DNA of 64,000 nt from Isochrysis galbana. Taxonomy: Eukaryota > Haptophyta > Isochrysidales > Isochrysidaceae. Shown one piece after another: positions 51,686-61,645 of this stretch. Each line of letters begins with the position of its first letter. The first letter of the stretch is position 1. A program made the position numbers and the translations under genes. The stretch is taken from assembly GCA_018136815.1 (NCBI GenBank), contig CM030934.1, positions 497,479 to 561,478 of the forward strand, given 5' to 3'. The notes below the pieces were generated by a model, which saw only the letters and a program-made list of their open reading frames with translations, did not search any database and had not been told where the DNA came from.

Positions 51686-52621
51686 TCATGCCCGCCGAGT
51701 GCGCTTCATACGGCTGCCGCTTCGGCTCGCGGCGGACTCCTCTTCTATGGGCTCGGAGGCGGGTGCCCGCGCAGGCTTCCTTGCCACGCCGTTTGGCGCT
51801 CGTTTGGTACCGGAGGAGCCACTATTCGGGCCAACGCGCTGGTACACGAGCTTCGTCTCGGTGGAGGCGGAAGGCACAAATCTCCAGCCGTCCGAGAACT
51901 CCTTGAGCTGCTGGGGCTTGCACACACGATTCAAAGCACAAAAGCGAACCATGGCACCGCGTGCTGTCTTCGCGTGCACTGCGGGCCCCGGAAACACCAC
52001 GGTCACCACTGGCACAGGCAACCCTCCGCCAGGCGTGAGGTCGACGGCTTTGGCGTACTCCTGCGACGCGACATTTAGAACAAAGCTGGGCGCGTTTTTG
52101 GCTGTTTTGATCTCCTCGGCGAGCGCCTCCGTCAGCTGGCTACCCCAGAACGCGTAGAGATTGGGCGTCTCCTCATCCACCTTTAAGCGCGTGCTCATCT
52201 CCATTCTATATGGCCTGATCTGGTCGAGCGGACGCACGATGCCATAGAGTCCGCACAAGATTCGCAAGCTACTCTGCAGGTATTCCAGGTGCTCTGGCGC
52301 AAGGCTCGGCGCGTCGAGACCTTTGTACGCGGCGCCCTCGAAGGCGCCTAGGGCCACTCGTTCTGGCTGCGCCTCAAACTCCGCATACCGCCGATGGTTG
52401 AGCTGGGCAAGAGAGTCGGAGAGGCCCATGAGCGCCTTAAGCTGCGGTCGAGTGAGCGCTGCCGCTGCTCCGGCGAGCCGCGCCGCCTGGGCGAGAAAGG
52501 CGCCCCGTGTGGGTGTCGCCGATGCGAGGGCCGAGCTCAGCGTGTCCTCAAAGTTCAGAGTCTTTGCGGGAGAGAGCAGGATGAGAGGCGCACCGCGAGG
52601 CGGCGACGAGGCGGAACACAT
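51686..52621 (-). CDS. YaaA/DUF328 family protein
   Basis: Homologue of bacterial YaaA, which limits oxidative damage by lowering free iron during peroxide stress. Single exon, 311 residues, start ATG 52621 (the upstream frame has a poor, low-complexity composition). Family marks in order: LILLSPAKTLNFED at the N-terminus, LKALMGLSDSLAQLNHRRYA, AAYKGLDAPSLAPEHLEYLQ, RILCGLYGIVRPLDQIRPYR, the conserved NLASxEYxK as NVASQEYAKAV, a KxARGxMxR motif (KTARGAMVRF) and LVYQR. It covers the full bacterial length (about 258 residues) plus a ~45-residue basic, Ser-rich C-terminal tail. No signal peptide is evident, so it probably acts in cytosol or nucleus. Its intronless state among intron-bearing genes and its bacterial family suggest acquisition from bacteria or the plastid lineage, which is inference. 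Confidence 0.9.
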   Translation of the reverse strand: MCSASSPPRGAPLILLSPAKTLNFEDTLSSALASATPTRGAFLAQAARLAGAAAALTRPQLKALMGLSDSLAQLNHRRYAEFEAQPERVALGAFEGAAYKGLDAPSLAPEHLEYLQSSLRILCGLYGIVRPLDQIRPYRMEMSTRLKVDEETPNLYAFWGSQLTEALAEEIKTAKNAPSFVLNVASQEYAKAVDLTPGGGLPVPVVTVVFPGPAVHAKTARGAMVRFCALNRVCKPQQLKEFSDGWRFVPSASTETKLVYQRVGPNSGSSGTKRAPNGVARKPARAPASEPIEEESAASRSGSRMKRTRRA

Positions 52622-53420
52622 CGTGGGAGCACGCGTGAGGAAATAAAAACCGCGCTCAGTCCCCCTTCCCCTTCCCTCGCCTCTTTGCTCCCAGTTCCAC
52701 CCCCCCTCCTCACTCCTCCCCCACCTCTTTCCCCTCGGGAGGCTGCCGACCACCACCGCCCTGCTCTTTCCCCCGCGGTGTTGCCGTTTTTTTACTTGTA
52801 GTGGTGTTCATGTACTAGGTAGAAGTGTGTGCAGGTTCTGTGCTTACGTGCAACGTGCAAGTAAGTATGTATGTATCTATCCCATTCAACCTACTTTTAT
52901 AAGTGGGGGTCAATGGGGGCCTCGCATCCCCCTTACTCCATCGTGGACACCCCCCGGGGTGGGCCCGTACAACCAACCTCAGCCCCTGCCCTCTGGCAGG
53001 GGCTGGGCAATCATCAGCACATATCACATCCTGGCCCAGACGCCAGACCTAGACCCAGACCCCTACCTAGCCCTAGCCCTAGCCCCTAGTGGACGCAGGC
53101 CGCGATTCGCACTCCCACGCCCGGATTGGGCCTGCCCTCGAGCTGACTTCCCCCTGATCCCTTGCCGCCAGGCATACGGGGGCCTCTGGGCGGCTACCAT
53201 GGCCAACGTGGCGAGCGTGGGAGATGGGAGAGGCGGGGGGGCCAGGGGCTAACTAAGCGCTGAGCCCCAGCCTCCACTGCCCCTTGAGCCTGAGCTGCCC
53301 TTGCTTGCCGGCCCTCTGGGAGCCCCCAAAGGTCCTCTGAGAGCAGGCCTGCTGGATCGAGCATGACCACTGGCTCGAAATGCGAGGAGACGGAAGGGGA
53401 ACGATCGGCGCGAAGGCGAA
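52622..53420. other. Intergenic; CT-rich leader and short palindromes
   Basis: CT-rich 52660-52735 upstream of YaaA. At 52960-53100 CCCTAGCCCTAGCCCCTAG and AGACCTAGACCCAGACCCC tandems, and GCCCCTGCC/GGCAGGGGC (52983-53004) forms a short hairpin. No gene is recognised. Confidence 0.45.
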
Positions 53421-53945
53421 GGTGTCGTTCCGTCAATTGTGGGACATCAGTCGAATTGAGCGATCAAATGTCCACAGTTGTATATAGAGCAGTATTTTAA
53501 AATTAAATGAAGACTAGCATAACAACTTTTTTCTCTGCTTTCCCCCGCGGTGCATGTTCCCCCGAGGGGGACGCCGTGTCAACGCTTTTCCTCTGCGTTT
53601 CATCTAAGGCCGACAACTACATAAACACGCAATTTAAGAGATATTTCGCACGGAGCATCTGTGATGACTTGCAATCACATCGTGCACGCCGTGCATGGGC
53701 ACGGCGCGATGTGCATCGGTCCCCCCGCGGAGACGCCGTGCGTGCGCATGTCAACTTTTTCCCTCTGCGTACCCCCTAAGGCCCACAACCCACAACTACG
53801 TAAACTAGCCGTATAAGAGATGTTTCTTTACGCAGCACGTGTGATGACTTGCAATCACATTGTGCACGCCGTGCATGGGCACGGCGCGATGTGCATCGGC
53901 CCCCCCGCTGGGGCGCCGTGCGTGCGCATAGCAACTTCCAGGAAG
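53421..53945 (+). repeat. R1 repeat followed by ~175-bp tandem units
   Basis: Begins with R1 (GTCGTTCCGTCAATTGTGGG ...) as at 33.6 kb. The downstream part is then tandemly repeated: TGATGACTTGCAATCACATYGTGCACGCCGTGCATGGGCACGGCGCG at about 53661-53712 and again at 53842-53893, with a partial unit at 53530-53640. Each unit holds a long GC-rich dyad (CACGCCGTGC/GCACGGCG). R1 at 33.6 kb has only one unit. Confidence 0.7.
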
Positions 53946-55250
53946 GTGCACGCCGTGCGTTCACTCTTTCCGCGGGGGAACTCTGGGCGCGGAGGACGGG
54001 CGGGAACTCTGGGGGCACCCCCCTGGGACCGGGGATTATTACAGTATATGACGAGAACATTAACGTAAACAGTTGGTCTGGTCTTTTGGTCCCCCCCCCC
54101 CCGGTCCCCTCCCCCCCCCCTCCCCCTCTCATCGACCTACCAGAGAGAGAAGTCCCCTACTGCCTGCCTCCCTCCTCCCTCCTCGCTCACCCTCCAGCTC
54201 TCTCCTCGCCCTCGTCTTCCTCACGATGGTGGCGACTCGGCGCGCATCCGTACGGTCCTCCGTCCTCTCCTCTCGTGCTCCTGCTCGCTGGCTTCGTTCG
54301 ACTCTCTCGACACGGCCACCTGTCGACTGGACGCCGAGCGCAAGCGCTGCTCGCTGCTCGCACGACTCGTTCCTCCTCCTGCTCCAAGGGCGCGGCGGAG
54401 GAGGCGGAGCCTGTTCGCGTTCCTGATACCGAGGAGGAGGCCCTTTCTCCGACCGAGGAGGCCACCACCACCACCACCGACGAGGACTCCGGGCCTGTGG
54501 GGCATGTTCACCATCCTCTGCGCGGTGCGCATGCTTGGCGCCCTTTGTACGATGCGCCTGTTGTGCCTCCTCTTTTGCGTGGTGTGTGTGCGTCCTCGGC
54601 TCCCTTTGTGTGTTCTTCATCGTGCGCTTGTTGTGCGTCCTTAGCCCCCTGTGCGCGGTAATCGTCCTTGGGATGGGCGGCGCCCTGCGTCTGCTGGACG
54701 CGGCGCTCACGAGTCTGGAGGGGCTCCTTGGCGGACTGCGCCTTCGATGATTTACTGTGCGCTTGCGCGGATTCCTCGGTGGAAGGAGGCGCTTCGACAG
54801 GAGCTTCGACATGAGCTTCGACAGGAGCTTCGACAGGCGCCGCCCCGCGAGACTCGAGGCAGGACTCGCGAGGGCACTGGATTTTACTCTGTAGTCCGAG
54901 CCGGAGTCCGAATTGTGTTTTGACCCTCGAGCCCTCGTTCTCTCGCTCTCTCTCTCTCTCTTCTTTTTCTGGTGTAGCGCCCCTGGTTCTGCTCACCAGA
55001 GGGGGTTAGTTTAACGTATGTTTCCGGCCTGTTACCGTGAATGTTTGAGTGCAGAGTGTTGGTTGATTTGTGTGGTTTTACCCACTGTATCGCCTGTTGG
55101 TGATCTGCAGCCCCCTGAGTAACCCCAAGCCCCGGGTCTTCCGAGTCATCCTTTCGATTTCGAGTTTACGAGTTCCTACGAGTCCCAAGTAAGCGGTATC
55201 TGCTCGCCGCGCCCTTTCTTACATCCTCCGTCCCTCCGATTCGCGTTCCG
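53946..55250. other. 1.3 kb unassigned, biased open frames and short tandem
   Basis: Contains CTGGGACCGGGG (54024) as at 31.27 kb, C runs (54091-54120), and a GAGCTTCGACA tandem (54788-54840, four to five copies). Frames on both strands are Ser/Arg/Pro-rich. I recognise no domain and accept none. Confidence 0.4.
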
Positions 55251-55274
55251 TGCCTCTCTCCCGTCCATTTCACA

Positions 55275-55418
55275 TATGCCCGTCATTTGCCCTCCCCGTT
55301 CTCCCGATGAGCCCGTTCCGGGCTCCCCGGACGAACTGTGCGCCGCGCTAGCCGCCGGTGCGCCCTCGCGACTCGTTTCCAAAGAGGAAACGAGCTTCGC
55401 TCCGACACATCCACACTA
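55275..55418 (+). pseudogene. Short element-like ORF, related copy at 61.4 kb
   Basis: A 47-residue frame from ATG 55275 (MPVICPPRSPDEPVPGSPDE, then LCAALAAGAPSRLVSKEET) ends in a stop. The segment PDELCAALAAGAPSRL has a diverged counterpart at about 61382-61440 that reads PEELRTTLAAGGAPATRL and also ends in a stop. Two degenerate copies of one short peptide start suggest the beginning of a transposon protein. Confidence 0.35.
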
Positions 55419-56162
55419 ACTAACATATCTTATATGTTCCCCACGGACTGACAAAGAAAGAACAAACTATCACGGATGGCCTCTTGCCTCCCTCCTGTCC
55501 TCTTTTTACTTCCTAAGTCCAATGGGGCTTCTCTTCACGTGAAAAGAGGCGACGGGCCCCCTCTCTTCTTTTTCTCTTTCCTCTCCTACTCACCCGCTCA
55601 CGCACCCCCTCCCCACGCGCGTCTCGTTTATGTTAGTTCTCTTCGTCTCACTATGAATGCGCGTTCGATAGTGGTGTGAGGGGGAATTGTAAGAGGACTT
55701 TTATCCGGTCTGATCTGGAGAGAGCGCGAGCGATGGCGTCGCTCGCTCCCTCCTCTCGGCCGCCCTACCGCCGTGGTCACCGCGATGGTGCCAGGGCGAT
55801 ATGGAGCTGCCCAGAGCCTCCAGGGCCCAGGGGTCGCCAGAGGCCAGAGGGCAGCCGGAGGCCTGCCGCAGGCGCGCCATCGCGCGTGCCGCAGGAGAGG
55901 GGAGAGGGGAGAGAGAGCGCGGAGAAGGCGGTGGGCGGAGCTCGAGCTCCGCCAACCGAAAAATTATTGGTAAGTCTCGCGCCTGTTTACAGGAAAAGTC
56001 GGGACTGAGGACGCCGCCAGCCCGGTAGGCGCAGGAGGAAGGGGGGAGCACGGACCACGGGGGGGGGGCGCGGGGCCATCGGACAATATCTAAGCCCTTC
56101 ACCCCTATCCCCCTAGCCCCTAGTAGTGCACGGGGATACTATCCCGGATACTATCCCCCTAG
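55419..56162. other. Unassigned GC-rich interval
   Basis: No recognised gene. The CCCTAGTAGTGCACGGGG and ATACTATCCC repeats at 56115-56175 lead into repeat R2 copy 2. Confidence 0.4.
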
Positions 56163-56290
56163 TAGTGCACGGGGGGATTCGCCTGATGGCGGGGAGGGAA
56201 GGGCCGGGGAAATGGGGGTGTAGAAAGTTTTTGCTGCGTGAGAAGAAAGTAGAGGGCAGTGAGGGTCCACGGCTGCGTGTGCGGTGAGAC
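56163..56290 (+). repeat. Dispersed repeat family R2, copy 2
   Basis: Matches 47345-47460 in order and sequence (GTGCACGGGGGGATTCGCCT, GATGGCGGGGAGGGAAGGGC, TAGAAAGTTTTTGCTGCGTG, GGTCCACGGCTGCGTGTG), with a ~20-bp insertion. Confidence 0.65.
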
Positions 56291-56721
56291 TATTAAGAAT
56301 TTAATTATGAAAAAGAAAATTATATGATCCTCTTTCGACGGAACGCGACCTCCAATCAAAGTATCGACGTGGATCATCAATTGGAACGGGACGAAAGAGG
56401 AAGGAATCGGGGAGGAGGATGGCTCACTCGCTTCTGACGCTCACGCACACGCGGTGTAGGGTCGGCAGGTCGGCGAGACAATGCAAGAATGCGATGCATG
56501 CGGTCGAGACGAGAGGACCAACGAACGACAGCGGAGCTATCAAAAGCAACCATAGTCAGTGATCCACAGGGATACGGGCCGCAAACGGCAGACCTTGCAC
56601 TCAGTGACCACCACTTCATAGTTTGCTCGTGCACGTGGACATAGTAGCAAATGGGAGCGGAACGGCGACAGAGCACCGCTGCGGCGTCTCGCCTAATCGA
56701 CATAGGAGTAGGTCGCCCAAT

Positions 56722-59031
56722 TCACCAGATCCGAAGACTGAGTAGCTTGACAAAGAACTTCATAGCTCTGTCGCCGCCGCAGGTCTGATCAAAGAGCCGC
56801 CGTCGGCCACTAGGAGACCTAGGTGTCTCAGATCTAACAGGCAGAGCTTGCAGCTGGACGTGACGGGATGCTGGTCGGAAGGGTACTGTGTGACCTAGCT
56901 GGTCATAACCGGTCTTACGCGCATGGGTTAGCAGTGTGTCTAAGAGCGGGAGCTTAAAGAATACGTAAGGGCATGATAGTAGGCCGTGCACCGTCCTAAT
57001 CCAAAACAGCGTCGCGGAGAGCTGGTCTCCTCGCAGAAACGCGCAAGCGAGCAGAGCGGCAAATCCTGTAACGGCAGCAAGGCACGAGTCGATCCTGCCG
57101 AGCCTCGGCAGCAAGCCGCCTCTAAGCAGACTTGCGGCTGCGACGGCATCAGCTGGAGAAGGCTCTGGACGCCCATGCGCTGGTGAGTTGCTTCTCGAGT
57201 TGGCGACCGACGAGGCAGCGCTTCGAGCGATCGACGAGGTTAGTGGGCGTGTGGCGTCGCCACTGACGTGGCTGCTTTCATCGCAACATGATTGCGTCGG
57301 GAGCGCCGCACACACATGCACGTGACTAACGCCTCGATTCGCGTGGTTCGTATCGCTAGCAACTTCTACCGCGGTACTCGGGGAAGAAAATGGGGAGAAA
57401 TAGGCGAGTGAGGCAAAGGAGGAGGAGGTTGGGAAAGTGCAAGGCGTGCAGACGGCCGTATTCCTGTGGGAAGAGTAGTGCTGGGACATGGTCTGCAGAG
57501 CGGCGGGGTAGTCGCCAGCTGCGAGATGCAGTCGCGAGACGAGCGGCAGGCGATGCCGCCTCTCGAGCGGCACTCGCGCACCCTTCTTCGCCGTCCGTGG
57601 CAGCAACAGCGCAACAGCATAGACGGCGAGGCCGATCTGCAAGAGCCAAAAGCCAGCTCCCCATAAGTAGAGCCTTGGCGCGAGAGTTACACATGCGCTT
57701 GCGGCTCCGCCTTGCCGCACGTCTGCGCCGATTGATGATGTGCCAAGTGAACTCCAGGTTTGCTCCACGGCTCGACCAGCACATGCGTTGACAGGAAAAG
57801 AAGGCGGATCGTCAACGCATAGGCCGCTGTGCTCCCACAGCCGCCTTGCCCCTCCCGAGGAACATGATGAGCACTGCGCGCCTACGCTCGGACGAAGCAA
57901 TTGTGAAGCCGGACACGAGTCGGCCACGGTTTCAGCATGCGTGATCCTGGCGGTGGCGGCCGCGTCAGAAATGGCGTGCTCGGCAGCGGCGTTAACGCCC
58001 GCTTCGTGCTCGGCAGCGGCCACAAGCGTGCACCGATATGCCTGCACGCATGCATATGCAGCAGCACCCAGACCCAACCCCACAAAGTGCGAAACTCTTA
58101 GGCCCACAACAAAGGCGCAGAGCTGATACTCGTCACGCCTATCAACAAGCATGGCTAGCATCAGCCACCACAGCTGACCAAGCAGCGGCATATGGCCGAT
58201 CGCCTGCAGTGCCCACCAGGAGGGTTTGCGGAGCGATGCCCAGATGGACCGGTCGCATGGCCAGAGCGTGTAGAGCACAGCGGCGCGCCAGCGGCGAAGA
58301 ATGAGCCCGCCGTAGCGCAAGAGACGGGCCAACACGTGCGCGGTGTAGTGCAGGAACAGACGAAACGGCGATATGCGAGGCGAGAGCGGTGGCGGCGACG
58401 GGCCAGTGGACGGCGAATGCGGCACTGAGAATGTCAGCTCAAGCAACGAAGCGCTCAGTGGAGGGCGGCACACAGGTGTGCTCGGCGGCATGGACAGCGA
58501 GTCGAGTTCCGCCTCGCCGGCACGGGTAGGCACCAGCCCGGTCGCATCCATCGCCATCGTGTTCGGCCGTGCTGTGCGCGGCACGAATGGCGAGAGGGCA
58601 TCTCCTCTAAAGCCTCTCGACGCATCAGGGCTGATCATTGGGAGGAAGCGCTCATCGGTCCATCTCCAGCACTCCTGCTTGATATCGGGCAGGAGCGAGG
58701 CGACGAGCGCGTCGACTGTGCGCTGAACGGGTGCAGGCATCGCCGGATCTTTGAGCCGCGCTCCAAGCCGCGCAGCGAAGCCATCGAGCGCGCCCTCCAG
58801 CTGCCTTTCCACCTGCTGCTGCATAAGGGCTGCCACAGTCACGAGCCTCGCGCGCATGAAGCGGCGCGCAGAGGCGAGAGCAGCGGCGCGGCCGAGCGCG
58901 AGCTGAGTGCGGAGCGCGCGCAGGCCCCGCGCTCTGCGCCGCCACTCGAGCAGCGCGAGAGAGAGCAGGAGGAGCCAGAGGAGAAGTGGGCGAGAGAGGC
59001 TTCGGAGAGGGGGAGGTCGGTCGAAGGGCAT
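56722..59031 (-). CDS. Multi-pass membrane protein, unknown function
   Basis: Single exon, 769 residues, start ATG 59031 (MPFDRPPPLRSLSRPLLLWL); the frame further upstream is poly-Pro through G runs and is excluded. A hydrophobic N-terminal segment (residues ~14-30) is followed by a helical, Ala/Arg-rich lumenal or cytosolic part. The central conserved-looking core is WRAAVLYTLWPCDRSIWASL, WWLMLAMLVDRRDEYQLCAF and GLRVSHFVGLGLGAAAYACV, which resembles an unnamed membrane family of protists and fungi with a (I/V)D-R-x-DEYQL motif. Further membrane segments: LYLWGAGFWLLQIGLAVYAV, SCLAAVTGFAALLACAFLRG and WIRTVHGLLSCPYVFFKLPL. Long Ser/Ala-rich stretches (about 400-470 and 560-640) could be disordered loops or unspotted introns. 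No catalytic motif is seen. Confidence 0.65.
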   Translation of the reverse strand: MPFDRPPPLRSLSRPLLLWLLLLSLALLEWRRRARGLRALRTQLALGRAAALASARRFMRARLVTVAALMQQQVERQLEGALDGFAARLGARLKDPAMPAPVQRTVDALVASLLPDIKQECWRWTDERFLPMISPDASRGFRGDALSPFVPRTARPNTMAMDATGLVPTRAGEAELDSLSMPPSTPVCRPPLSASLLELTFSVPHSPSTGPSPPPLSPRISPFRLFLHYTAHVLARLLRYGGLILRRWRAAVLYTLWPCDRSIWASLRKPSWWALQAIGHMPLLGQLWWLMLAMLVDRRDEYQLCAFVVGLRVSHFVGLGLGAAAYACVQAYRCTLVAAAEHEAGVNAAAEHAISDAAATARITHAETVADSCPASQLLRPSVGAQCSSCSSGGARRLWEHSGLCVDDPPSFPVNACAGRAVEQTWSSLGTSSIGADVRQGGAASACVTLAPRLYLWGAGFWLLQIGLAVYAVALLLPRTAKKGARVPLERRHRLPLVSRLHLAAGDYPAALQTMSQHYSSHRNTAVCTPCTFPTSSSFASLAYFSPFSSPSTAVEVASDTNHANRGVSHVHVCAALPTQSCCDESSHVSGDATRPLTSSIARSAASSVANSRSNSPAHGRPEPSPADAVAAASLLRGGLLPRLGRIDSCLAAVTGFAALLACAFLRGDQLSATLFWIRTVHGLLSCPYVFFKLPLLDTLLTHARKTGYDQLGHTVPFRPASRHVQLQALPVRSETPRSPSGRRRLFDQTCGGDRAMKFFVKLLSLRIW

Positions 59032-59425
59032 CGATGAGCGGCGATCCCACGGTGGGAGGAGGAGGAGGAGCAGGAGGAGCGGGGGGGGGGGGGGGGGGGG
59101 GAGGGGGGGGGAGGCAACCCAACGGATGGATGGACAGAAACACACACAGAAACAGACACACAGAGAAGGGGGGGGGGGGGGGGGGGGGGAGAGAGAGAGA
59201 GAGAGAGAAGAGAGAGAGTCCCCTCCCTCTCCAGCCTCTCCTCCCCTCTCGGCCGGTCTCTCTCTCAGCTCTTCCTCCCCTCTTCTACTCTGGCTCTAGA
59301 GTAGAGTACTACTTAGAGTACTCTAGAGTACTCTACTCTAACTCTAGAGCTAGAGTAGAGGCTGCCGCTTCTTGGACAAGACACTTTTCTGTGGTGTTTC
59401 ACAGTAACCCCCGTTCACACTGCGG
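59032..59425. repeat. G-run/CA low-complexity and CTCTAGAGTA repeats
   Basis: G runs to about 20 (59079-59100, 59169-59190), GGA and ACACACAGA tandems, then TAGAGTACT/CTAGAGTAC repeats at 59293-59350 that can fold back. No gene. Confidence 0.7.
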
Positions 59426-60052
59426 ATGAATAGGGAAAGCGGGCTAAAATACACACCAACTCACTGGGGCAGAAAATCGAAGCTCTGGACTTCTCTCTCC
59501 GGCCTTTGCTCTTTCGCTGCCGTGGCGTCGCCGCTCTGCGGTGGCCCCGTCAGCGACCGAGCCCTCTCCTTCGTCCTTCGGGAGAGCAGGCCACGCACGG
59601 CCGCTCCGCCAGTGCCTCACACGCACTGGCTCCGCTCCGGCTGCGTTATGCCGCGTGGGGCTGCCCGGCCTCGAGCGACTCGAAGCCCGGCGCCCCTCAC
59701 ATCGTCTCCCCCTCCTAGTCGGGAGCAGGGAGCAGGAGGAAGAGGATGCCCCTCCTTCCCTCCTTCGGAAGGGGACACTGGCGCTTCGGAGGAGGGAGCT
59801 GGTGAGGCCGGCTCCTCCCCTCCTTCCGAGCCTGAGTCGGAGTCTTCCGGGGGCGCGCTACGTCTCCCGGCCGATCCGCCAGACGCTTGGTTGGACGCCA
59901 TCCTCAACAAGCTGGTTGAGAGACAGCATCAGCTGCAGCTGGTGGACAAGGACGGTGACAGGGAGGCTTCTGACGCTCCGACGCTCCCCCTCCGCGGGGG
60001 CGCCCCTCCTATGGGGCCTCCACCGCTGATGGAGGCCCCGCACCGCACGCCG
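59426..60052. other. Unassigned open frame
   Basis: A plus-strand frame through this interval has an acidic Ser-rich part and PPDAWLDAILNKLVERQHQL (about 59875-59935), of ordinary composition, but no family is recognised. It changes frame before the segment at 60053. Confidence 0.3.
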
Positions 60053-60230
60053 CGCCGTGTGGCGGGTCGCGCACAAGGGGACGGGCTACGCCGTGCTCGG
60101 CGTGGGCGTCTACCAGGCCCTCTCGGGGCGCGCCCTCATGCCGAGCCAAGGCGACGCCGTTCTCGTCGCGTACGGGGTGCTCCTGGGCCTCTCCTTGGGG
60201 GTGCTCGCGGGGGGGCTCATGGTAGGGTGA
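60053..60230 (+). pseudogene. Membrane-segment fragment, cytochrome b561-like
   Basis: In one frame the strand reads VWRVAHKGTGYAVLGVGVYQ, a short loop, then AYGVLLGLSLGVLAGGLMVG and a stop. The W-x-x-A-H-K/R-x-x-G-Y pattern with two following hydrophobic helices is like the last helices of cytochrome b561/DOMON proteins (His ligand in HK). Upstream in-frame sequence is stopped, and no b561 start is found nearby. It may be a terminal exon or a relic. Confidence 0.3.
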
Positions 60231-60329
60231 GAGTCCCCACAGGGAGGGGAAGAAACCCTGAGGGAAAGGAGACCAAATGAAGGCAAGCCGCCTGCTTCCG
60301 TCGTGAAAACTATCGTCGAGCCACCTTGG

Positions 60330-61000
60330 TAGGCAATTGTCCAAGTACTATTGCCAATAGCTCCTATCACACCATTGAACCATTGATGGTAGGGTGCATC
60401 GTAGTAATCTCTCGTGGCCATGCCTAGCTTTATGGGCTCTTGCGCCCTTAGAACGGATGCCACATTTGGGAAATGAGTAGAGTCGGTGCCTAGTCCACGC
60501 CCGCGCGCCCGGAGTCCCTCGAGCGTGTCATGCACCAAAAGTATCTCGAGACCATCGCCTTCCAATGCGTATGTGGTGCGACAAAACACCTCCATATCCA
60601 AGGCCAAGGCCAACTCAAGCCTTAGCTCGTCCTTCTTTGTCATATAGATGGTTTGAAGCGCCAGGACAGTTGACCCCCCCACACCGTTTTTCACTAGCTC
60701 ATCAAGGAAGTCGCCCAGCTGTCCAAAGTTCAAAGCAAGATCTTTCATAACTTCCCATTTCGACCACCACCGAGTCTTGGAATAGCTCTTCATTGCCTCA
60801 CCTACCATGCTCTTCCAAAGCAATCGTGCTGTGTGAGTGTGTGATACAAGGGACAGCCAAGGGGAGAGGAATGCATCGCATGTCGAAAGCTTCAAGTGTT
60901 CGCCAGTATGTTGGAGCGTGTGAGACGCACAAAGCAGATCCACCGCATTCTCACACAAATTCATGAGGTGACCGCAAGCCACGCCATTCGTCGAGCAACT
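60330..61000 (-). pseudogene. hAT transposase core fragment
   Basis: The minus strand encodes CENAVDLLCASHTLQHTGEH, WLSLVSHTHTARLLWKSMVG, YSKTRWWSKWEVMKDLALNF and ELVKNGVGGSTVLALQTIYM. The C-x-x-HTLxNxGxHxxxP block followed by a K/R-TRWWSRWE-type block is typical of the RNase-H-fold centre of hAT (DUF659-like) transposases in protists. The frame is open from about 61.0 to 60.3 kb, but its N-terminal extension is not transposase-like, and the dimerisation domain is absent. The 47-bp repeat at 61211-61257 next to it is shared with 22.0 kb. Relic. Confidence 0.6.
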
Positions 61001-61645
61001 GTCACCATTCCGTGCACTACACCCCCGAAGCCGCCGGGGACTCCATTCACCTCGCCCAGTTCCTCTTCGCCTCGGCGGTCGAGCGACGGCACACCGCGCT
61101 CGCGGCGGCCGCGGCGGCGCACTCCATCGCTCCCATTCGCCGCAAGTTCCAGACCAAGTCAGCCAAGCCAGAGCAGCCCTCCGCCAAATCACAAGCCGCC
61201 GGGAGCGGCGCATCGCGTATTTGGAAACGAGGGGTACCAAATGAAGGCAAACGACCTCACCACCTGTGGAGCTTGGGCTGTTCAGGGGGCACCCCCAGGA
61301 GGCCCCCACCACCTTAACATCGAAGATTCAACATGATCTTGCACCCCAACCCTGTAGATCCTCGGCCTATAATTCCCGGTCTCCCCGGAGGAGCTGCGTA
61401 CCACGCTAGCCGCCGGTGGCGCCCCCGCAACCCGTCTCAGATGAGAGGGGCTTTGCACCGACGGTGTGCTGCTATATATGCTGGCGGGCGCCACGGCGCA
61501 GCGGAGCATGCACACCACACTAACGAATTACAAGTCGACGGTCCTAATGAGCACGAACACATCGCAGTTGCAAAAAAAAATCATGTAGGGCACATAGGAT
61601 TTACTTCATCTCACAACGGATTGCACCTCGTCGATTAATCGTACT
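61001..61645. other. Unassigned; element-like repeats
   Basis: Holds the 47-bp repeat (61211-61257) and the diverged copy (61382-61440) of the short ORF at 55.3 kb. No gene. Confidence 0.45.

Noticed and set aside
53849-54996. Overlapping frames of 160-270 residues on both strands
   Set aside because: Compositionally biased (Ser/Arg/Ala, poly-Pro), no recognised motif, and the plus frame begins inside the tandem repeat at 53.8 kb.
60110-61312. A single 400-residue minus-strand protein
   Set aside because: Only the middle (about 60.33-61.0 kb) is transposase-like. The ends translate the antisense of the b561-like piece and of the 61.2-kb repeat, so the long frame is accidental.
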